64,000 nucleotides of DNA from Asterella californica (taxonomy: Eukaryota; Streptophyta; Marchantiopsida; Marchantiales; Aytoniaceae), in assembly GCA_036924285.1 (NCBI GenBank), contig JAYKYS010000002.1, forward strand, positions 47,197,501-47,261,500, written 5' to 3'. The notes beneath the pieces were generated by a model. The model was not told the DNA's origin, searched no databases, and saw only the letters and a list, made by a program, of their open reading frames with translations. This document shows, in pieces, positions 30,441 to 43,488 of the stretch (position 1 is the first letter of the stretch; each line of letters begins with the position of its first letter). The translations under genes and the position numbers were made by a program.

Positions 30441-32950
30441 CCGTTATTAACAAGAGATTACTAAAAGTCTGGATACTAAAAGTATAACTTCCTTGTATAA
30501 TTAACAAAAGACTGAAATATTGATTGGTTCAAAAGAAAATTCAAAATGAAAACCTGATTCGAGATGATTTAAACGATAGAATCCGATGCTCTGGCAATAG
30601 AACACAAGATTTGGGGATTCTCATAAAATGCCGGTATATAGTAAAGTAGAAAACTATATGGAAAAGGACAATCGGATGGACCCAAGGCCATCCACGTACG
30701 CGTCACAAAGGGTCGGCGTGGTCACATTCACATAGGGTCAGCATTTCTCTCGATGGTCTTTTTTCACAGGGATATCGTGACTAAAATGGTCAGATGGACG
30801 GCTTGGATGTACAAGGATATCATCAACTACTCTCCCGCGCGCGGGATGGGGAGGAGAGAGAAGACACAGAATGTTTTTTGAGAGAGAGGTGGGTGTTGGG
30901 ATGGGTTATTGCATGTTTTTTATATATTTATGTTCGTCTTTATTTTTGTTTCTTTTGGTCCTAGAATTGATATTTTGTGGAGAAATGAGTGAGTATTAAA
31001 TATTTTTAAATATTTTGAAGTTTTAAGATTACAAAGTCTTCTGTTTAAGATTTTTGAGAGACTTTTGAGAGACTTTTTGCTATATTTGGTATATTTTTTT
31101 ATCTCTTCTTCTTTTTAGTGGGTTCTTTTTTGAGATATTTTTATTACGAGTACCGTTTGATTGGATATCGTCTCTTTTCTAACTATGGGTACTCTTTCTC
31201 TCATGAGATGGAGATTGATTTGAGACACACCATGTCCGGTGTACAATTAGTTATTTATCTCGCAGGGGATAAAATCTCATGTGAGAAAGATGCACAAGAG
31301 CTATGATACGAACACATGGGATGCCTAGGTTAGCCGAGAACGGAGGTCTACACGTGCAGTCATTATAGCACCGTTAGCCTTTCTTCCTGGAGTTCCTCTT
31401 GAGTCATGGGAGTCGTTGAGTTCGAGATGAGTTTCTATTGTCCGCGTTTGTTCCATCAGTTATCTCGTGCTCTTCATGAAGAGGTGAGATAGGCATTCCG
31501 TCTACCTCTCAACATGTTGGCACGGAACACCAGGGACGAGGCGGCGTGGTTACTGTTCCTCCTATTTCCTCCTTGGTGTCTCCGTTATACTTGAGATGGT
31601 AGAGGAGAATATCGAGAGGTGGAGGCTCGTCTTTGGAGATCCGTGTAGGTGATTGGACGGTCTTACATGAGAAATCAATATGTGCGATACGAGATAAGAG
31701 TGAGTTTGTCTCTACATGTGATGTCTCATCTTCCGCTCGCATACGACGTTGTAGGATGTTAGGTCAGGTTGGAGAGTAGAGCTGCTAGAGCATTACAACC
31801 TTTGTCAATGGCATGTCCTACTGAGGAGACGATCGCTTTGTTGTGTTTCCTTCACCCCCCATCAGGTGATCTCTCACCACTTGAGGTTCATGACTATCAG
31901 CTCGAGGAGCCATTATGTCTCGATAGATCCTTATTTGCCTAGGTCTTGTGTACAGCTCCATGTCTATCTTTTGGAGGTCTATCTGGGATGGTCTATGAGC
32001 ACCTACGGGATTATTTTTAGACAGACGATCCCCTATTGTCTTAATTCTAGAGTCTTGTCAATCGTCGTCAGCAACCCGCTCCTTCCATCGTAATGCAACC
32101 CACAGACCATATCTTGCAGTCTAAACTTTTCTCATCTATTTCTCACCACCGGTTACTCCTAAAAAAGATGTCTTATAGTCTCCACCTCGCTGCATTCTTT
32201 CGCGCATCTCCTGTCTCTGATCTTCATCTACATGGCCCGGCGATTAATGAAGAAATCGTGATTAAGTATTCTCCATAGCCATAGGTTAGTGCGCATCGTG
32301 CCCCCTGCTTGCCATGCCCTTCTCCACCAGATCTCTCATATCGCTCTCGTGTCATTCATTCCCCATCTAGCATTCAACAGGTCTAGGTTCACCATCTTCG
32401 TCTATAGCAGCTCCTTCCATGTTCTAAAGTTGAGCTTCCAATCCCATATAGTGTTGTTCTCTAGCCTCCAATTCCAATTCTCGCTATCTTGCAAACCACC
32501 TTTAATTATCTGTGTCTCTCTTGCCAACCTCGTTAGTTTGTTGAGATTGCTAGTCTCGGTCATTCCTTGGTTGTTAGAGGGTCTCGATAGAGAGGTTCTC
32601 CTCATTGAGTCTTGTAGATCTTTTAGTTTAAGAGTGTTTAGGGAGATCAGTTTGCTCCTTTTTTAACCACCTCCGGACTTTCCTCTTCCCTAGGTCATCA
32701 ATCTGCTCCCTTTTTAACCACATCTCCACCACCAGCCGTGATGACAAATTCTCAGGAAGTTGGATCTTCTCCCCCTCGAACCCGATCCTACCCGCCACTG
32801 TCTTCCAGCTTTTTAACATGTTATCAAGGGTCGGAAGACTGCGAACTCTGAGACCACAATAGTTGTCATGTGATCACAGTTTCTTTTCTCTCTCACGCGT
32901 TGTGTCTCCTTCTATATATGTCACATGGATGGCCACATAAGAAAGATGCT
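30441..32950. other. Stretch without recognised gene
   Basis: The part to about 31100 is AT-rich apart from a G+C-rich patch near 30660-30850. From about 31500 the base composition becomes mixed and frames of 60-125 codons appear on both strands, none with a motif I recognise. By position, 31500-32950 may be the decayed 5' part of the non-LTR element that follows. Confidence 0.4.
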
Positions 32951-32979
32951 AGTGGTTTCACGGAGCTTTTTCAGATAGC

Positions 32980-33836
32980 GGCAGTAGTAGCTCAGGGCAT
33001 ATTCCTCAGTCTATAGCTCAAGTACTGGAGACAACTAGACTTTTGGTCATGACGAAAGATGGTGGAGAGATTCGATCGATAATCATTGACAAGATTCTCT
33101 TATGACTTATCAATCGTGCCATTGTCCTTAAGCTTCGAGATACTTTTCAAGACTATCTTGTCCACATCAGTTTGGAGTTGCGACACCTGGAGGTAGTGAG
33201 TCTGCGTCTTTCGGCATTAAGACTCTCTTGGACATCCATCCCGATTGGGTTGTCTTACAAGTGGATGTGGAAAATGTTTTTAATAGCATTTCTCTCGCTT
33301 CCATCTTTAAGAAGCTCATGGATGACGGTGGATCTCTAACGGGTCTTGTTCTCTTCATGCGGTCGTTCTATGGTTCTTCCTCTCCTCTTTATTACCAACA
33401 TAGTCATGCGATAGAGGGGGTTACAGTCATCAGCTCCGCTGCAGATACTCGTCAAAGAGATCTTTTGGGTGGATCTCTCTTTACCTTAGCTCACTATAGA
33501 GCCCTCTTGATCACCGCCTTGACTGCTCTAGGTTGTGTTTTTCCATCTCTAGCTGATGATACACACATCGTAGGTCCGGCGGACCAAGTCGGTGTTGTCT
33601 TTGATCACCTCGTCTCTCAATTGACCTTGGTAGGACTGAGAGTGAAGGTGTCAAAGTGCAAAGCTTGGTCTCTCATAAGTATACCGTCGGACCTCCTGCT
33701 CCCGGAGGGATTTGTTATACCTAGAGATGGTTTACGCATCCTCGGAGTACCGGTGGGTATAGAGGACTTTATCTCCCGGTTCTTAGATGTTGTCTTTGTG
33801 AGGACGTTTTGTATATCGAGGATCTCTCTATGTTAG
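32980..33836 (+). pseudogene. Non-LTR-type reverse transcriptase relic
   Basis: The open frame 33228-33836 has the RT signature of an unusual non-LTR element family. It begins DIHPDWVVLQVDVENVFNSI, which carries the first catalytic Asp in VDVENVFNS. It continues with a degraded RQRDLLGGSLFTLAH block (related elements have QQGDPLGG) and the second catalytic pair in SLADDTHIVGP near 33549-33581. A GLRVKVSKCKAWS block and GLRILGVPVG complete the palm and thumb. Upstream, at about 33058-33227, the conserved DGG-IRSI and NRAIVLKLRDTFQDYL parts are readable in other frames, so the gene has frameshifts and stops. RT would copy element RNA at the target. Family naming beyond non-LTR is uncertain. Confidence 0.75.
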
Positions 33837-34470
33837 AAGGCTCACATATTGTGTTTGGTATCCTTTCCTCTTCCATTGCACGTCGTCTTAGTTACTTACT
33901 CCGCACACTACCTCCATCTCCTATATTCATCTCGCGCCTTAGAGTGTTCGATAAGAGGATCATGAGGTGTTTGGTGACATCGTAGGACCGGAGACCTTTG
34001 AATGTGTGACAGGATCTCTCGCACATAGGTAGACATCTTTGCCGATATCATACGACGAGGTGGGCTCATTATCCATGGAGGAGACTACTCCTGTAGCTTT
34101 TTTGGATAGTTAGGTTCTCTCAACACCTTGGCTTTGTTGTCGTTTTCTCGTGCGGGATAGACCTATTTTGGAGAGCAGTGTGACAGAGGTGGAGGATGGT
34201 TCTTATCCACTACAGATGCATCTGCGTGAGACAAGAGATAGTTTGACGCTTGAGGCACGTGAGGCACACCCTCGATTTCATATCTTAGCTACCAATGGAT
34301 CTCGCGACCTACAGTCCTCTTTGACAAGACACCACTTCTAGCAGGTTCTTCATACGCTCTTAGTGGATCTTTCCATCTCACAAAATACTGGAGCTCGACT
34401 CCGGTCTTGTTAGACAAGAGCGCAGACTCTTGGTTCATAGCTCGATCTTGCATTAGAGCGTTCTGACTTG
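33837..34470 (+). pseudogene. Middle part of non-LTR relic
   Basis: Only short frames are present. By position this is the linker between RT and the C-terminal module, and no motif is clear. A run near 34190-34260 reads LQMHLRETRDSLTLEAREAH. Confidence 0.35.
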
Positions 34471-34493
34471 TACTGACTATCTTCTCTACAACG

Positions 34494-35070
34494 ATGAGGT
34501 TCTACCTAGGCTTGGTCCAACTTGTTGCTTCGACACTGTCCACCTACGAGTGCAATGTCTCGCTCGACATCTCGGGTCGTCACCTTGCTCACTGTCCTTA
34601 CGATGGAGAGCGGATAGCTATCCACGATGCCATCAAGAACGTCGTGTTTGCCTTAGCACAGGAGAGCGATTACATGACGTGGAGAGAGCGTTGGTATACC
34701 TTTCGGACGGGAGGATCAGTGAGAGCTGATTTTGTATATGATGAAAGAGGATCAGGTCTTAATGACAGATGTGATTGTTACAGATCTGACACGAGATTCA
34801 ATGACGACAGAGATGATCATCCATCTCTCAAGATGAGCTGCAGACATAGCGGTAGCAGCAAAGGTGACCAAGTATAAAGGTATGCATGTGAGACATCTCT
34901 TCATCTTCTTAACATTGGAGATATATGGATCGAGAGTTTTGGAGTTCGACGTCTTTCTTCGAGATTGTGCGAGAGCATACCATGAGAGACGTCAGATGGT
35001 ATCACTTTCTCTTTCTTTCTGCATTATGTTTTTTAGACAGCGAGTTTTCATTGCTCTACAGAGAGCTTAG
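34494..35070 (+). pseudogene. C-terminal zinc/endonuclease-like segment of non-LTR relic
   Basis: The frame at 34494-34877 reads SLDISGRHLAHCPYDGERIA, then IHDAIKNVVF, then SVRADFVYDERGSG. This resembles the cysteine/histidine motif (C near SYEC, H and C in HLAHC, H in IHDAI) and the following acidic ADFVY block. I associate those with the restriction-like endonuclease end of some non-LTR elements. A restriction-like nuclease would nick the target site for reverse transcription. The frame then breaks, and homologous-looking sequence (FLTLEIYGSRVLEFD) continues at 34864-35070. Inactive. Confidence 0.5.
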
Positions 35071-37450
35071 CAAACGCGGTCTGGAGGAGAACAATTGCAA
35101 TGAGCGATGTTATTTCATTTGCATTTGTTATATGCAAGAGTACATTATAGGTGCGATAGATGACTTTAGAGCTACTGATAGCGAGGATTAGCCCCAATGT
35201 TCTTCCCTCCGGAGCGTTAGTTGCTTGGCCCTTCGGGTCCTTCTTTCCCTTGTAATGCTTGATGAGGTAATTCCATCCGTTTGCTATTCTTTGGGTCGCG
35301 TGTTTCGAGACCCTTTTTACCTCGTTTGGCAAAGGCACTTTTAGTGGATTGAGGATTGCAGTGGTTGTTCAGTTCTCGAGGAGCCAAATGAAGATCTGCT
35401 AACGGGCATCTCGCTCAACCGACGTGGAACCGTTGTAGTCCCAATGCTGGAACCACATATGACAGTCACTACCGCATGCAAGTCCCCTTGTACCCTAACA
35501 CAACGGGTGGCACGAGTTTCTTCGGGTTGCGCCCGACCAGCCATGAGAAATCCAAAGCTGAATACGATCACTGACAGTGCAGTCACTTTTTGACTCGCAG
35601 TCTGTCTTGTTCCGCATAACATACTCACCTGCTAGGAAAAGAACAGACAAGTGAGGAGGTGTGAGACGCACTCGTCACTCGTCTGGACGCAGGAGGTGTG
35701 AGAACTAAACGAGGGTCGAGACAGGTGAAAAATAGCCAAGGGTAGTGCCCGCACGCATGAGCAGGACAGAGCTGTTCACGAATGTGATAAAACAAAGAGA
35801 CTTGCACAATAAAGAAGTGATATAGTGCCGAGAACATCAGGACAAAAGAGTTTAGGCACACTGATTTGCTTTCTATCGAACGAGGGTTCATGAAACCGGC
35901 TATGAGGAAGACGTCTGTCAAAATCAAAATCACAACGAAGCAGAACTGTCAACTGCAGCAGCGAATGATTCCCTAGACGCTCCTTACACAAGGGACCACC
36001 CAAACAAAGAACAATACCTATGAGCACTTTCTAGAGTACTCCTTGCCGACTGATAAAGTGAAGCACTCACCATCGAGATTCCAACCCCACTGCTCTTCTC
36101 GTCTTCTTGTGGCAACGGACGATTCCGAATGCACTGCCCTACTTCTTCATAGTTGAGCTGGCGGCTAGCCTAGGGCAGCAGTGCGGGACATGCTTCCGGA
36201 TACCACTACTTTTCTGTGTCTTAGGTACAGTAGACCCTGTAGAGCACTCACAGAAAGTGCTCACTGACAGGAGCAACTATTCAATTTGTGGCCGTAGAAT
36301 AAAGCTCGAGATAAGACACAAACATGATGAGATTGGGTAGCAGTAAGACTCTATCTTCCGACGCAATATCTACCAGCCTGGGAGCACATGATCATCCCAT
36401 CTTATCGACCCAACACAGACATGTTTCACCGACTCCGCGTTCTCTTCTTCTGACGCCATTTTCCTATTGGATGCACTTCTGTTTCCTCTCAGTTATATTA
36501 CTATCCGATTCCCCTGTCTTTGAACTTTGAACCACAACTTGTCCGCACTACCATGTCCTGCATTTCTGCCATGACTATACCGTCAGCCCCAGAAAGTTAC
36601 CTACAGTACAGTACCAAGAAATCTGCAGAGCACTCGATCCTGGGCACCAAGTTCAGATTCCTGGTAAAGTGAGATGGGAACTGACTACGTAGTACGCACT
36701 CAGTAAAACTGTGCGGATAGAAAGGAGACAACGGCGAACTTAGTAGGCGAAAGTGGTAGATACGAAGGTGGAGCAGATAAATACTAACTTCAACTGGAAT
36801 ATTTTCCATGGAGAACGACATCCGTCTCAATTAATAATAAACGGCAAGGCGGCGAACAGGCCACAGTGTACAATACATAAGTAAGGTAAGTTCTTTATCT
36901 TCTTCCTTTATTCCTACAAAAGTGTTTGTTCCATTACGAGATGTACCTATATACCCAAAAGCTACTAACCTGCAAGCCCATGCTGGAAATATTCCTAGCG
37001 GACTTGCCACGACGTGACACCTGGATCTCATGCCAGTCAGGGAATTCCACACACCATTCACCACATCCTGGTTACAATAACTGGCCAGTAAATGTAACAA
37101 CAAAAAAGAAAAAACCATACTGGCTACTGTGGCTACCGTACTAACAACTCATTTTGAAATGTGGCGAAATCAGGTTGTGAGCAAAATGAATTGTTAGTAC
37201 GGTAATACAATGTGTAGAAGTTAAACGTAGACTAAAGATGTTACTGAAAGGTTACATTTCAGATTTCACGCGACATATATGTCAATTTTCTGCCTTATTA
37301 TGGTGAAAGGGAACTTGACGATGTGGTAGCTTATGGGTCGGTTTTAGTAAATCTGAGCAAGCATACACTGGCGTGAATAGGATTTAATGCATAATGGAAA
37401 AACAAAATACATGATCACGTAAACCAAGGAAAGATTAGATAGTTAATTAA
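35071..37450. other. Unassigned stretch with possible minus-strand splice donors
   Basis: Open frames of 70-100 codons occur on both strands and none shows a known domain. On the minus strand, sequences resembling plant 5' splice sites occur at about 35622-35637 (CAG|GTGAGTATG) and about 36066-36075 (ATG|GTGAGTG). A spliced gene is conceivable, but I cannot assemble exons. Composition is less AT-rich than on either side. Confidence 0.3.
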
Positions 37451-38040
37451 CGGTGAGTATGTTTCTAGGCCTCGGTTTCTGTTCGATTCAAACTAGTTTG
37501 AGAAAGTTTGAAATTAACCGTTACGAGCTGAATTGGTTAAAGAAAATCTTAATCTGAACCAAAAGCGAACAGAGCCATTTAAACTAAAAACGGTATAAAT
37601 TGACCATTTAAACCACGAAATTAATAAACCACATTATTTTAAAAACTGTACCTGAATCACTTTGAACCAAATCGTTCCGAACCAAAATATATAAACTATA
37701 ATTCAAACAGTTCAAACTGGTTAATGATTAGCTCTTAATTTGCTATACAAGAGATCTCTAGTTCTCATAATATTCTGAAACTCTAAATTATTTAAACTGT
37801 GATTTGAGCTACTTAAACTACAGTTGAACCATTTCAACCTGAGCTGAACAATTTTTATTGAATGTTGAACCGAACCGATTATAATCCCAACTGTTTAAAT
37901 CCGATCCGTTATAAACCGAACCATATAATTTGTTTAACTTAATAATTTCTGTTTAACTTAAACCAAACCAAGGTTTGCCTAACCTAAACCGCACTAATGA
38001 TTAAACCACGGTTTTGCGGTTCGGCTCGAACTGAACGGGA
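37451..38040. repeat. Degenerate AACCGAACC-type low-complexity DNA
   Basis: The words GAACC, AAACC and GGTT recur many times, for example GAACCGAACC at about 37867 and CCGAACC at about 37917. The pattern is like the simple AAACCGAACC-rich sequence common between plant genes. No frame is supported. Confidence 0.6.
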
Positions 38041-40960
38041 CGAGTCCTCTATGCATCCCAAAGTGAGAGAGAAGAAGTCGGAAAGACAAATACAAATTAA
38101 AATCACGATGGTGAAAATATGACTAGACTAGTATTGGTGACATTTTATTTTGAATTAGCATTATTTTACGGTTAGCTTAAAAATAATTCAAGAAGGATGT
38201 ATAATATACAGAGAAGAAAATCTCAATTTATCCAAGTTTGATCTCTAAAGGAAAATGAACAAGAATAAGCTTAACTGAACATTTTAATCATCCTAGAGTT
38301 TTGCTCCCCTTTCGTGCGGACCCCAGAGAAAACGTTAGACTTGGATGCAAAACCACATAAAATAAAATAAAGTGATATATATGAATGCAATGCAAGCGTA
38401 ACATCTCCTTTAATTTACTAGAAACGAATGGGTAATATTTAATTTTCATTGTCAAGTCTTTCCACGAAAATTCAGAGTTCAAATCCTCATAAATTAAAAC
38501 AGATTACCTCGTTCATCTGAAGAGATGAATATACCACTTTTAATGTGTTGTGAGCCCAAACAATGGATTCAGTAAGTTCTTGCAAGTATCCACGACCATT
38601 GAATAAGAACACAAACCTAAAAGCCCAAACAAAGCGAGCACCTAAAAGTATATCTGAAGTGATCTCTTAATAAAGGAAGCAAAAAATTACAACCACGAAA
38701 TCTGAATGAAAATTCCACTCAAGTATTGGTGACAGTACATTACTGATAAAGAAATATCTTGCGGTTACTAGTTGAAAAATAATGTTTAATACTGCATTAA
38801 AAAGCCCATTAAATACCACTTCGGCTTTTTTGTCAATATCACGTCAGACTCTAATTAGGATATCTTTTATTTATAAAATAAAATTTGAATTTTTGTAAGT
38901 TTATTCTCTTTTCTTGGAGGTCATCGAGTGATATATATACTAAAAAACAAAAAATCGAAAAGAATATTTTTTTTACAACATACCACATATAATTTAGCGA
39001 CTCATAGAAGGAAAGTGAGATGTTTAATGCGCAAGGAAGAGTAACTGGACTTTAGTCAAACTTAGTTCTAGCTTTTCAAGGAAAAAACAACTTGAAGAGA
39101 AAATCGAACAACATGTTTATAAACATAAAATTGTATCTATCTTTCGGATCTCAGAGAAAATGTTACAATCAGATGCAGAGTAAAACAAGATGTTCCAGTG
39201 AAATACAGAGTCGTAAAACGTGAAATAAGTTCATAAATGAGCACAAAGAGATGCTTTTGCTCCAACGAAATGACTCATTAATTTGTTGAAGTTCTGCTTC
39301 AATTTATGACCAACTTCCCCACGAAAAAGAACTTTGATATTAAATGAAGATCCTTCCATATTTTACCTCTCCCATACTCTTGTTAGTCTCTTTCCAGATG
39401 CGCCATTAGATTAGTAAGGTTTCTGTACCCTTTTTTTTCTTTTTTTGTGCGTTTCTTTTTTCTGTACCCATTTCGAGCAGCATCAGACAGATCTCACGAC
39501 AATGGTCCTTATTACAATAGCAGAGTCGAGCCTTCCGAATCTTCTGCATCCCATTTGACTGCCCTACAGTCTCGGCGGACTGTAGACTTCTGGAGCTAAC
39601 TCGGCAACATATGACTCCAATCTCAGAGAGAAAAGAGTACCACATTAGACAACTGCACAGGCTCCCGACGACGTTAAAGTCAGTTACCAAAACATATAAA
39701 GTTGGTCAAACTACAACACTTGTGATGTAACCCGAATCAGGTGAGTGAATATTTCTGTGGTATGATGTTTTGTATCAATCATTTGGACGAAGTCCTGCGC
39801 ATCAGTGAACAACTGCAGAAATCTGGGCTCTACTTGCCCCGACGAGGTCACGGGCCAGCATAACAGTCAAAGTCTGATCAGCTGCTTCCAGCAGCCAGCT
39901 TCCTTGCATTTGTTATACTCTTTGCCCCAAGTAGATATGGAGATGACAAGATCTCTCACTTGCACCAACAGCCAGAAAGTGAACAGAATCACATAAAGTG
40001 ACAAGACTTTATTAGTTCTGGATCACTTGCACGATACTAACGAGAATAACGTGCATGGTAAGATACAGTAGGCCATGAACTACGACAAATCTTAGTTGTT
40101 TCGTTACATATCAGTGAGTACAGTATAGTGATATATATACCGCGCAACAGGTGCCACGGTCGGTTCAGACATTACAGAAACACAACACATGGCAACTGCG
40201 GATTACATGGCACTTGGCACAAACAGAAGGTAGATTCTAGGGAAGAGGACAAGAGTGAATTAACAAGCCTGATGGACCAGCTAATCCTGGGTAACACTCA
40301 AATAGGTTTGAGTGTACTAGATTAAAGTACTGCAGCTGCAGCTAAACAGCAAGAAGCGGTCAGAACACGTTGCAGAATGTTTCTTCGTTCATAAACCAGA
40401 ATGATGTTCTGGTTTATGAAAACTCATATATATATGCTCTCTAATTATAGGCAGAAAACTGGATCTTCTGACTAACTGTTTCCTCGAGTGGAACTTAGCA
40501 CAGTAAAGTAAACTGTGAACTGTTTTGTTTGAACCGATCATAGTCTCATGTCTCAGTTACATGGAGCTTCTAGAATTATGAAAAGCAGTTGAAGCATAAT
40601 TTCATCGAGCATGCAAATAAATTTCACCTGAGCTCGGTGCTGTTCATGTATGACGGTGGTCTCATGTTTCCAGACATAGTATTTTACTTCCACGATGAAT
40701 CAGATCTCCTTTTAAAATACTCTAAGTAGATTTTAATTCTTGAACTACCTCTAATTTTTTTAAATATGTTTGCTTTTCTTGAATAAAGGTCATGATTGCA
40801 CTTGACACTGATTTATCTCTCTAAATCTCTCTCCAGAGGAAAAAAAGGAGATTATTCAGAGAAATTTGGATCTGGATTTTGAACTCTCTACATCATGCAT
40901 CTTAACAGAGCAGTCACTGCGCTAACACCAAGACTATCTAGTCTATATAGTCCAAGCACC
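38041..40960. other. AT-rich DNA with short hairpins, no gene seen
   Basis: Only short frames are present. Perfect inverted repeats are found at 39564-39585 (CTACAGTC/GACTGTAG, 6-base loop), 40294-40315 (ACACTCAA/TTGAGTGT, 6-base loop) and 40388-40420 (14-bp stem, 5-base loop). Weak similarity exists between 38300-38500 and 39130-39330. Confidence 0.5.
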
Positions 40961-41250
40961 TAGATTATCCTCGTGTGACCATTTAGTGACTTGTGGACAG
41001 ACAATGGATTGTCATATTTGCAAAAATCTTGCAATGATTTTCAGAAATAAGTGTCGGTGACCTACCGAAGACGGAAGACCAGACAGTGCAAAAAAATTTA
41101 ACGCAACTAGATTATCCTTGTGTGACCAGCTAGTGGCTTGTGGATAGACCATGGACTGCCATATTTGCAAAATTCTTGCAAGTAATGATTTCCAAAAATA
41201 TATGACGGTGACGTAAAGAGACCATGAAGGAATCAAAAGCAAGAACTTTT
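40961..41250. repeat. Imperfect tandem duplication of about 147 bp
   Basis: The block TAGATTATCC(T)(C/T)GTGTGACC at 40961 recurs at 41108. It is followed in both by similar GTG(A/G)CTTGTGGA(C/T)AGAC and CATATTTGCAAAA words. The second unit is more diverged toward its end. Confidence 0.75.
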
Positions 41251-41269
41251 AGTCCAAGAAATATGCTTG

Positions 41270-42530
41270 TCCTCTTTCTTCTCCGGTGTCGAGGAGAGAT
41301 CTTCTTAGAAAGAGAAAGCCATCTGATTGTGATTAATTACGAGATAGAGGTTGAATAAGAAGACATGATCAACCAGCTTGCTTACAACAGTCAAAGACGC
41401 ACCACTTTGTCTAACAGTCTATCTCTATTCAATAAGATCAATTCTCGTCCATCAGAAAATAGATTCATCTCCAAACACAACAATAGAAGAACTCCGAAAT
41501 CTCTATGCTTTATTTCTCTTCTTGTGATAACTTAAAGTTCTCCACATACGTCAATTTTTGTTTGACAATCAATCCTTACTCAATAAGATTGTCTCTTGCT
41601 GACTAGAAGGCAGATTCTTCTCCAAACAATCTAATAGATGAAATTCAAGCTCTTAAATCCTACTCCTCTATCTGCGGCAGCCTCATAGTTAAAATCCCTC
41701 AGAAATTTGATCTTCTCAGTCCATGTCATCCTCCCGTGCACCTCGACGATTCTACTTGGGAAAAATACAATACTCTCTTTCGTACGATACCAATCACTTT
41801 CTAAAAATCTAACACCTTAGCTAAGCTAAGGTATTTATAAATCGTAACTCCTCTAACACCTCAACTACGCTAAGGTCTTTATAAGCAGAACTATGTATCA
41901 ACCAACCAGACCCCTTGTTAAGCTAAGCCATCCTTATTATTTTCGTAACAATCAAGCAGACCCTTTGTTAAGCTAGACCCTTGCTTATTAGAAATTTCTC
42001 ATATTTTCATACCATCTCAATGCCACTTTCGTTATACTAAATACCATCTGATGTAGACCGAAGTCACACCTATGGAGCCACCCCACAAGACTTACAGCCC
42101 CTCGTAAGCACACCAAGTAAATCTTGACATATAACCAAAGTGGCATGTAGAGACTTAGGCCATGAAGCTCACAATATACCGGTATATGTCAGGAGGATTT
42201 TATCTGGAGACCTCTTGGAGACCTCCTAGGTGGACGCCTCTACCATTGAGGATAGCCTCTATTCGCATTAGAAAGAGAGATTAAATTCATACATAAACTT
42301 AAAAGAACTACTTTTGCATTCTTTGCTGGTCTTTTCTACGTCAACTTTTTTGTACAGCTCCATTTTTAATGAATGAAGAGTCGAAACTATACTACTCACT
42401 TACACCTATGCACTAATATCTTCAGATCATGGATCCAAGTAACTAGCCAGAATCGGCAGATTTCTCTCTTTCATATTTTTCATAATTTATAAACTGCACT
42501 AACTATTACACAGAAAGCTATTTCTCACAA
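41270..42530 (-). repeat. Dispersed LTR-like repeat, copy 2 (inverted)
   Basis: This is the reverse-complement relative of 23081-24050. The order on the minus strand is integrase end (43040-43328), a gap, then this repeat, as expected for a 3' LTR. It includes the palindromic ACCTTAGC/GCTAAGGT at 41812-41832. Exact ends are not determined. Confidence 0.5.
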
Positions 42531-43039
42531 TTGAAAGCACGAGATCACTCTCCTCGATGTGCTCTGCATTCTGGTACTTTCATTCTCCTTCTAAGTGATA
42601 TTTTAACTCAAGCTAAGGGGCAGCTTGTCTAGCTCAGGTGCAACTTCTTGTGGTATTGTCATTGGAGTATTTTATGGAAATCTGTTTCATCATATGAAGC
42701 ATCTCATAGCACGACATTCACCCTTTCCAAATCTGCACATGCTCTAGTATGTGTCAACTCTTCCACTAGTCCTCCGAGTTCTCTAAATTACCATTGTTCT
42801 CTTCAACGTCTTCAACGTCTTCATTAGATAGAAGATCTATATTAGCATCTATGATCTGATCTGACCTCAAAATTTTGGCTAGCTCAAAAGATTCTCCTCT
42901 CCTTATGAACAACTTGATATGCTTACCGGTGACAAGAAGCTTTAAAGGTGTATCATCAAGCTCCTACAAAGAATAAGTAACATTCTGATGCACTTTTGAG
43001 ATAACGTACGGACCAAACCACCTCTTAGAAATTTTTTGA
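42531..43039 (-). pseudogene. Region between integrase and LTR-like repeat
   Basis: The sequence is degraded. By position it is the last part of the integrase C-terminus plus non-coding element DNA. No intact frame is present. Confidence 0.35.
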
Positions 43040-43328
43040 ACTGTAGAGTGCCGGTTCTCTAGAATATTGTCATAAACCAAAATCCAGTCTCCAGCATGTA
43101 TAGATTTTGGTCGGAGCCTGTGGGTCTTGTCAAACTGTCGTTATTCTTGAGACGAGCCTCTTTCAGCTTCTGTTGAACCTCTATAAGATTCTCCTCTCTA
43201 TGTTCTAACTGCCTGATACGAAGTGCAAGAAGCTGTACATGATCCATTCCGTCTTCCCACGGTAACCTAGTCCATGTAGAGAAGTCCTCTTTTCTTAGCA
43301 TAATCAACTTTCGACCCAGCATCAGTTT
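43040..43328 (-). pseudogene. Integrase C-terminal part, third Ty3 lineage (split gene)
   Basis: The minus-strand frame reads MLGRKLIMLRKEDFSTWTRL, PWEDGM, then VQLLALRIRQLEHREENLIE and KLKEARLKN. It continues directly from the core at 46158-46627, with the intervening 2.8 kb being an inserted LTR. After KLKEARLKN a one-base change of frame is needed to reach the usual RFDK...RLRPK block. Integrase joins element cDNA to chromosomal DNA, but this copy is dead. Confidence 0.78.
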
Positions 43329-43488
43329 TGTAATGACCTAAGTTACACACAGGAAGTTTATCTATTAGTAAGGTGTTTAGTTATAACTAACGGTGGAGAA
43401 TGTTTATTTACTACCCAAGTACTTTAAGGAGGTATCAAGTTAGTCATGATTAGCTAAAGTTAGTTATTGTTAAACTTAGCTATATTTT

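Noticed and set aside
35048..35338. Minus-strand 96-codon frame, basic N-terminal part
   Set aside because: It overlaps the end of the non-LTR relic in antisense and shows no known domain. I could not choose between chance and a real small gene.
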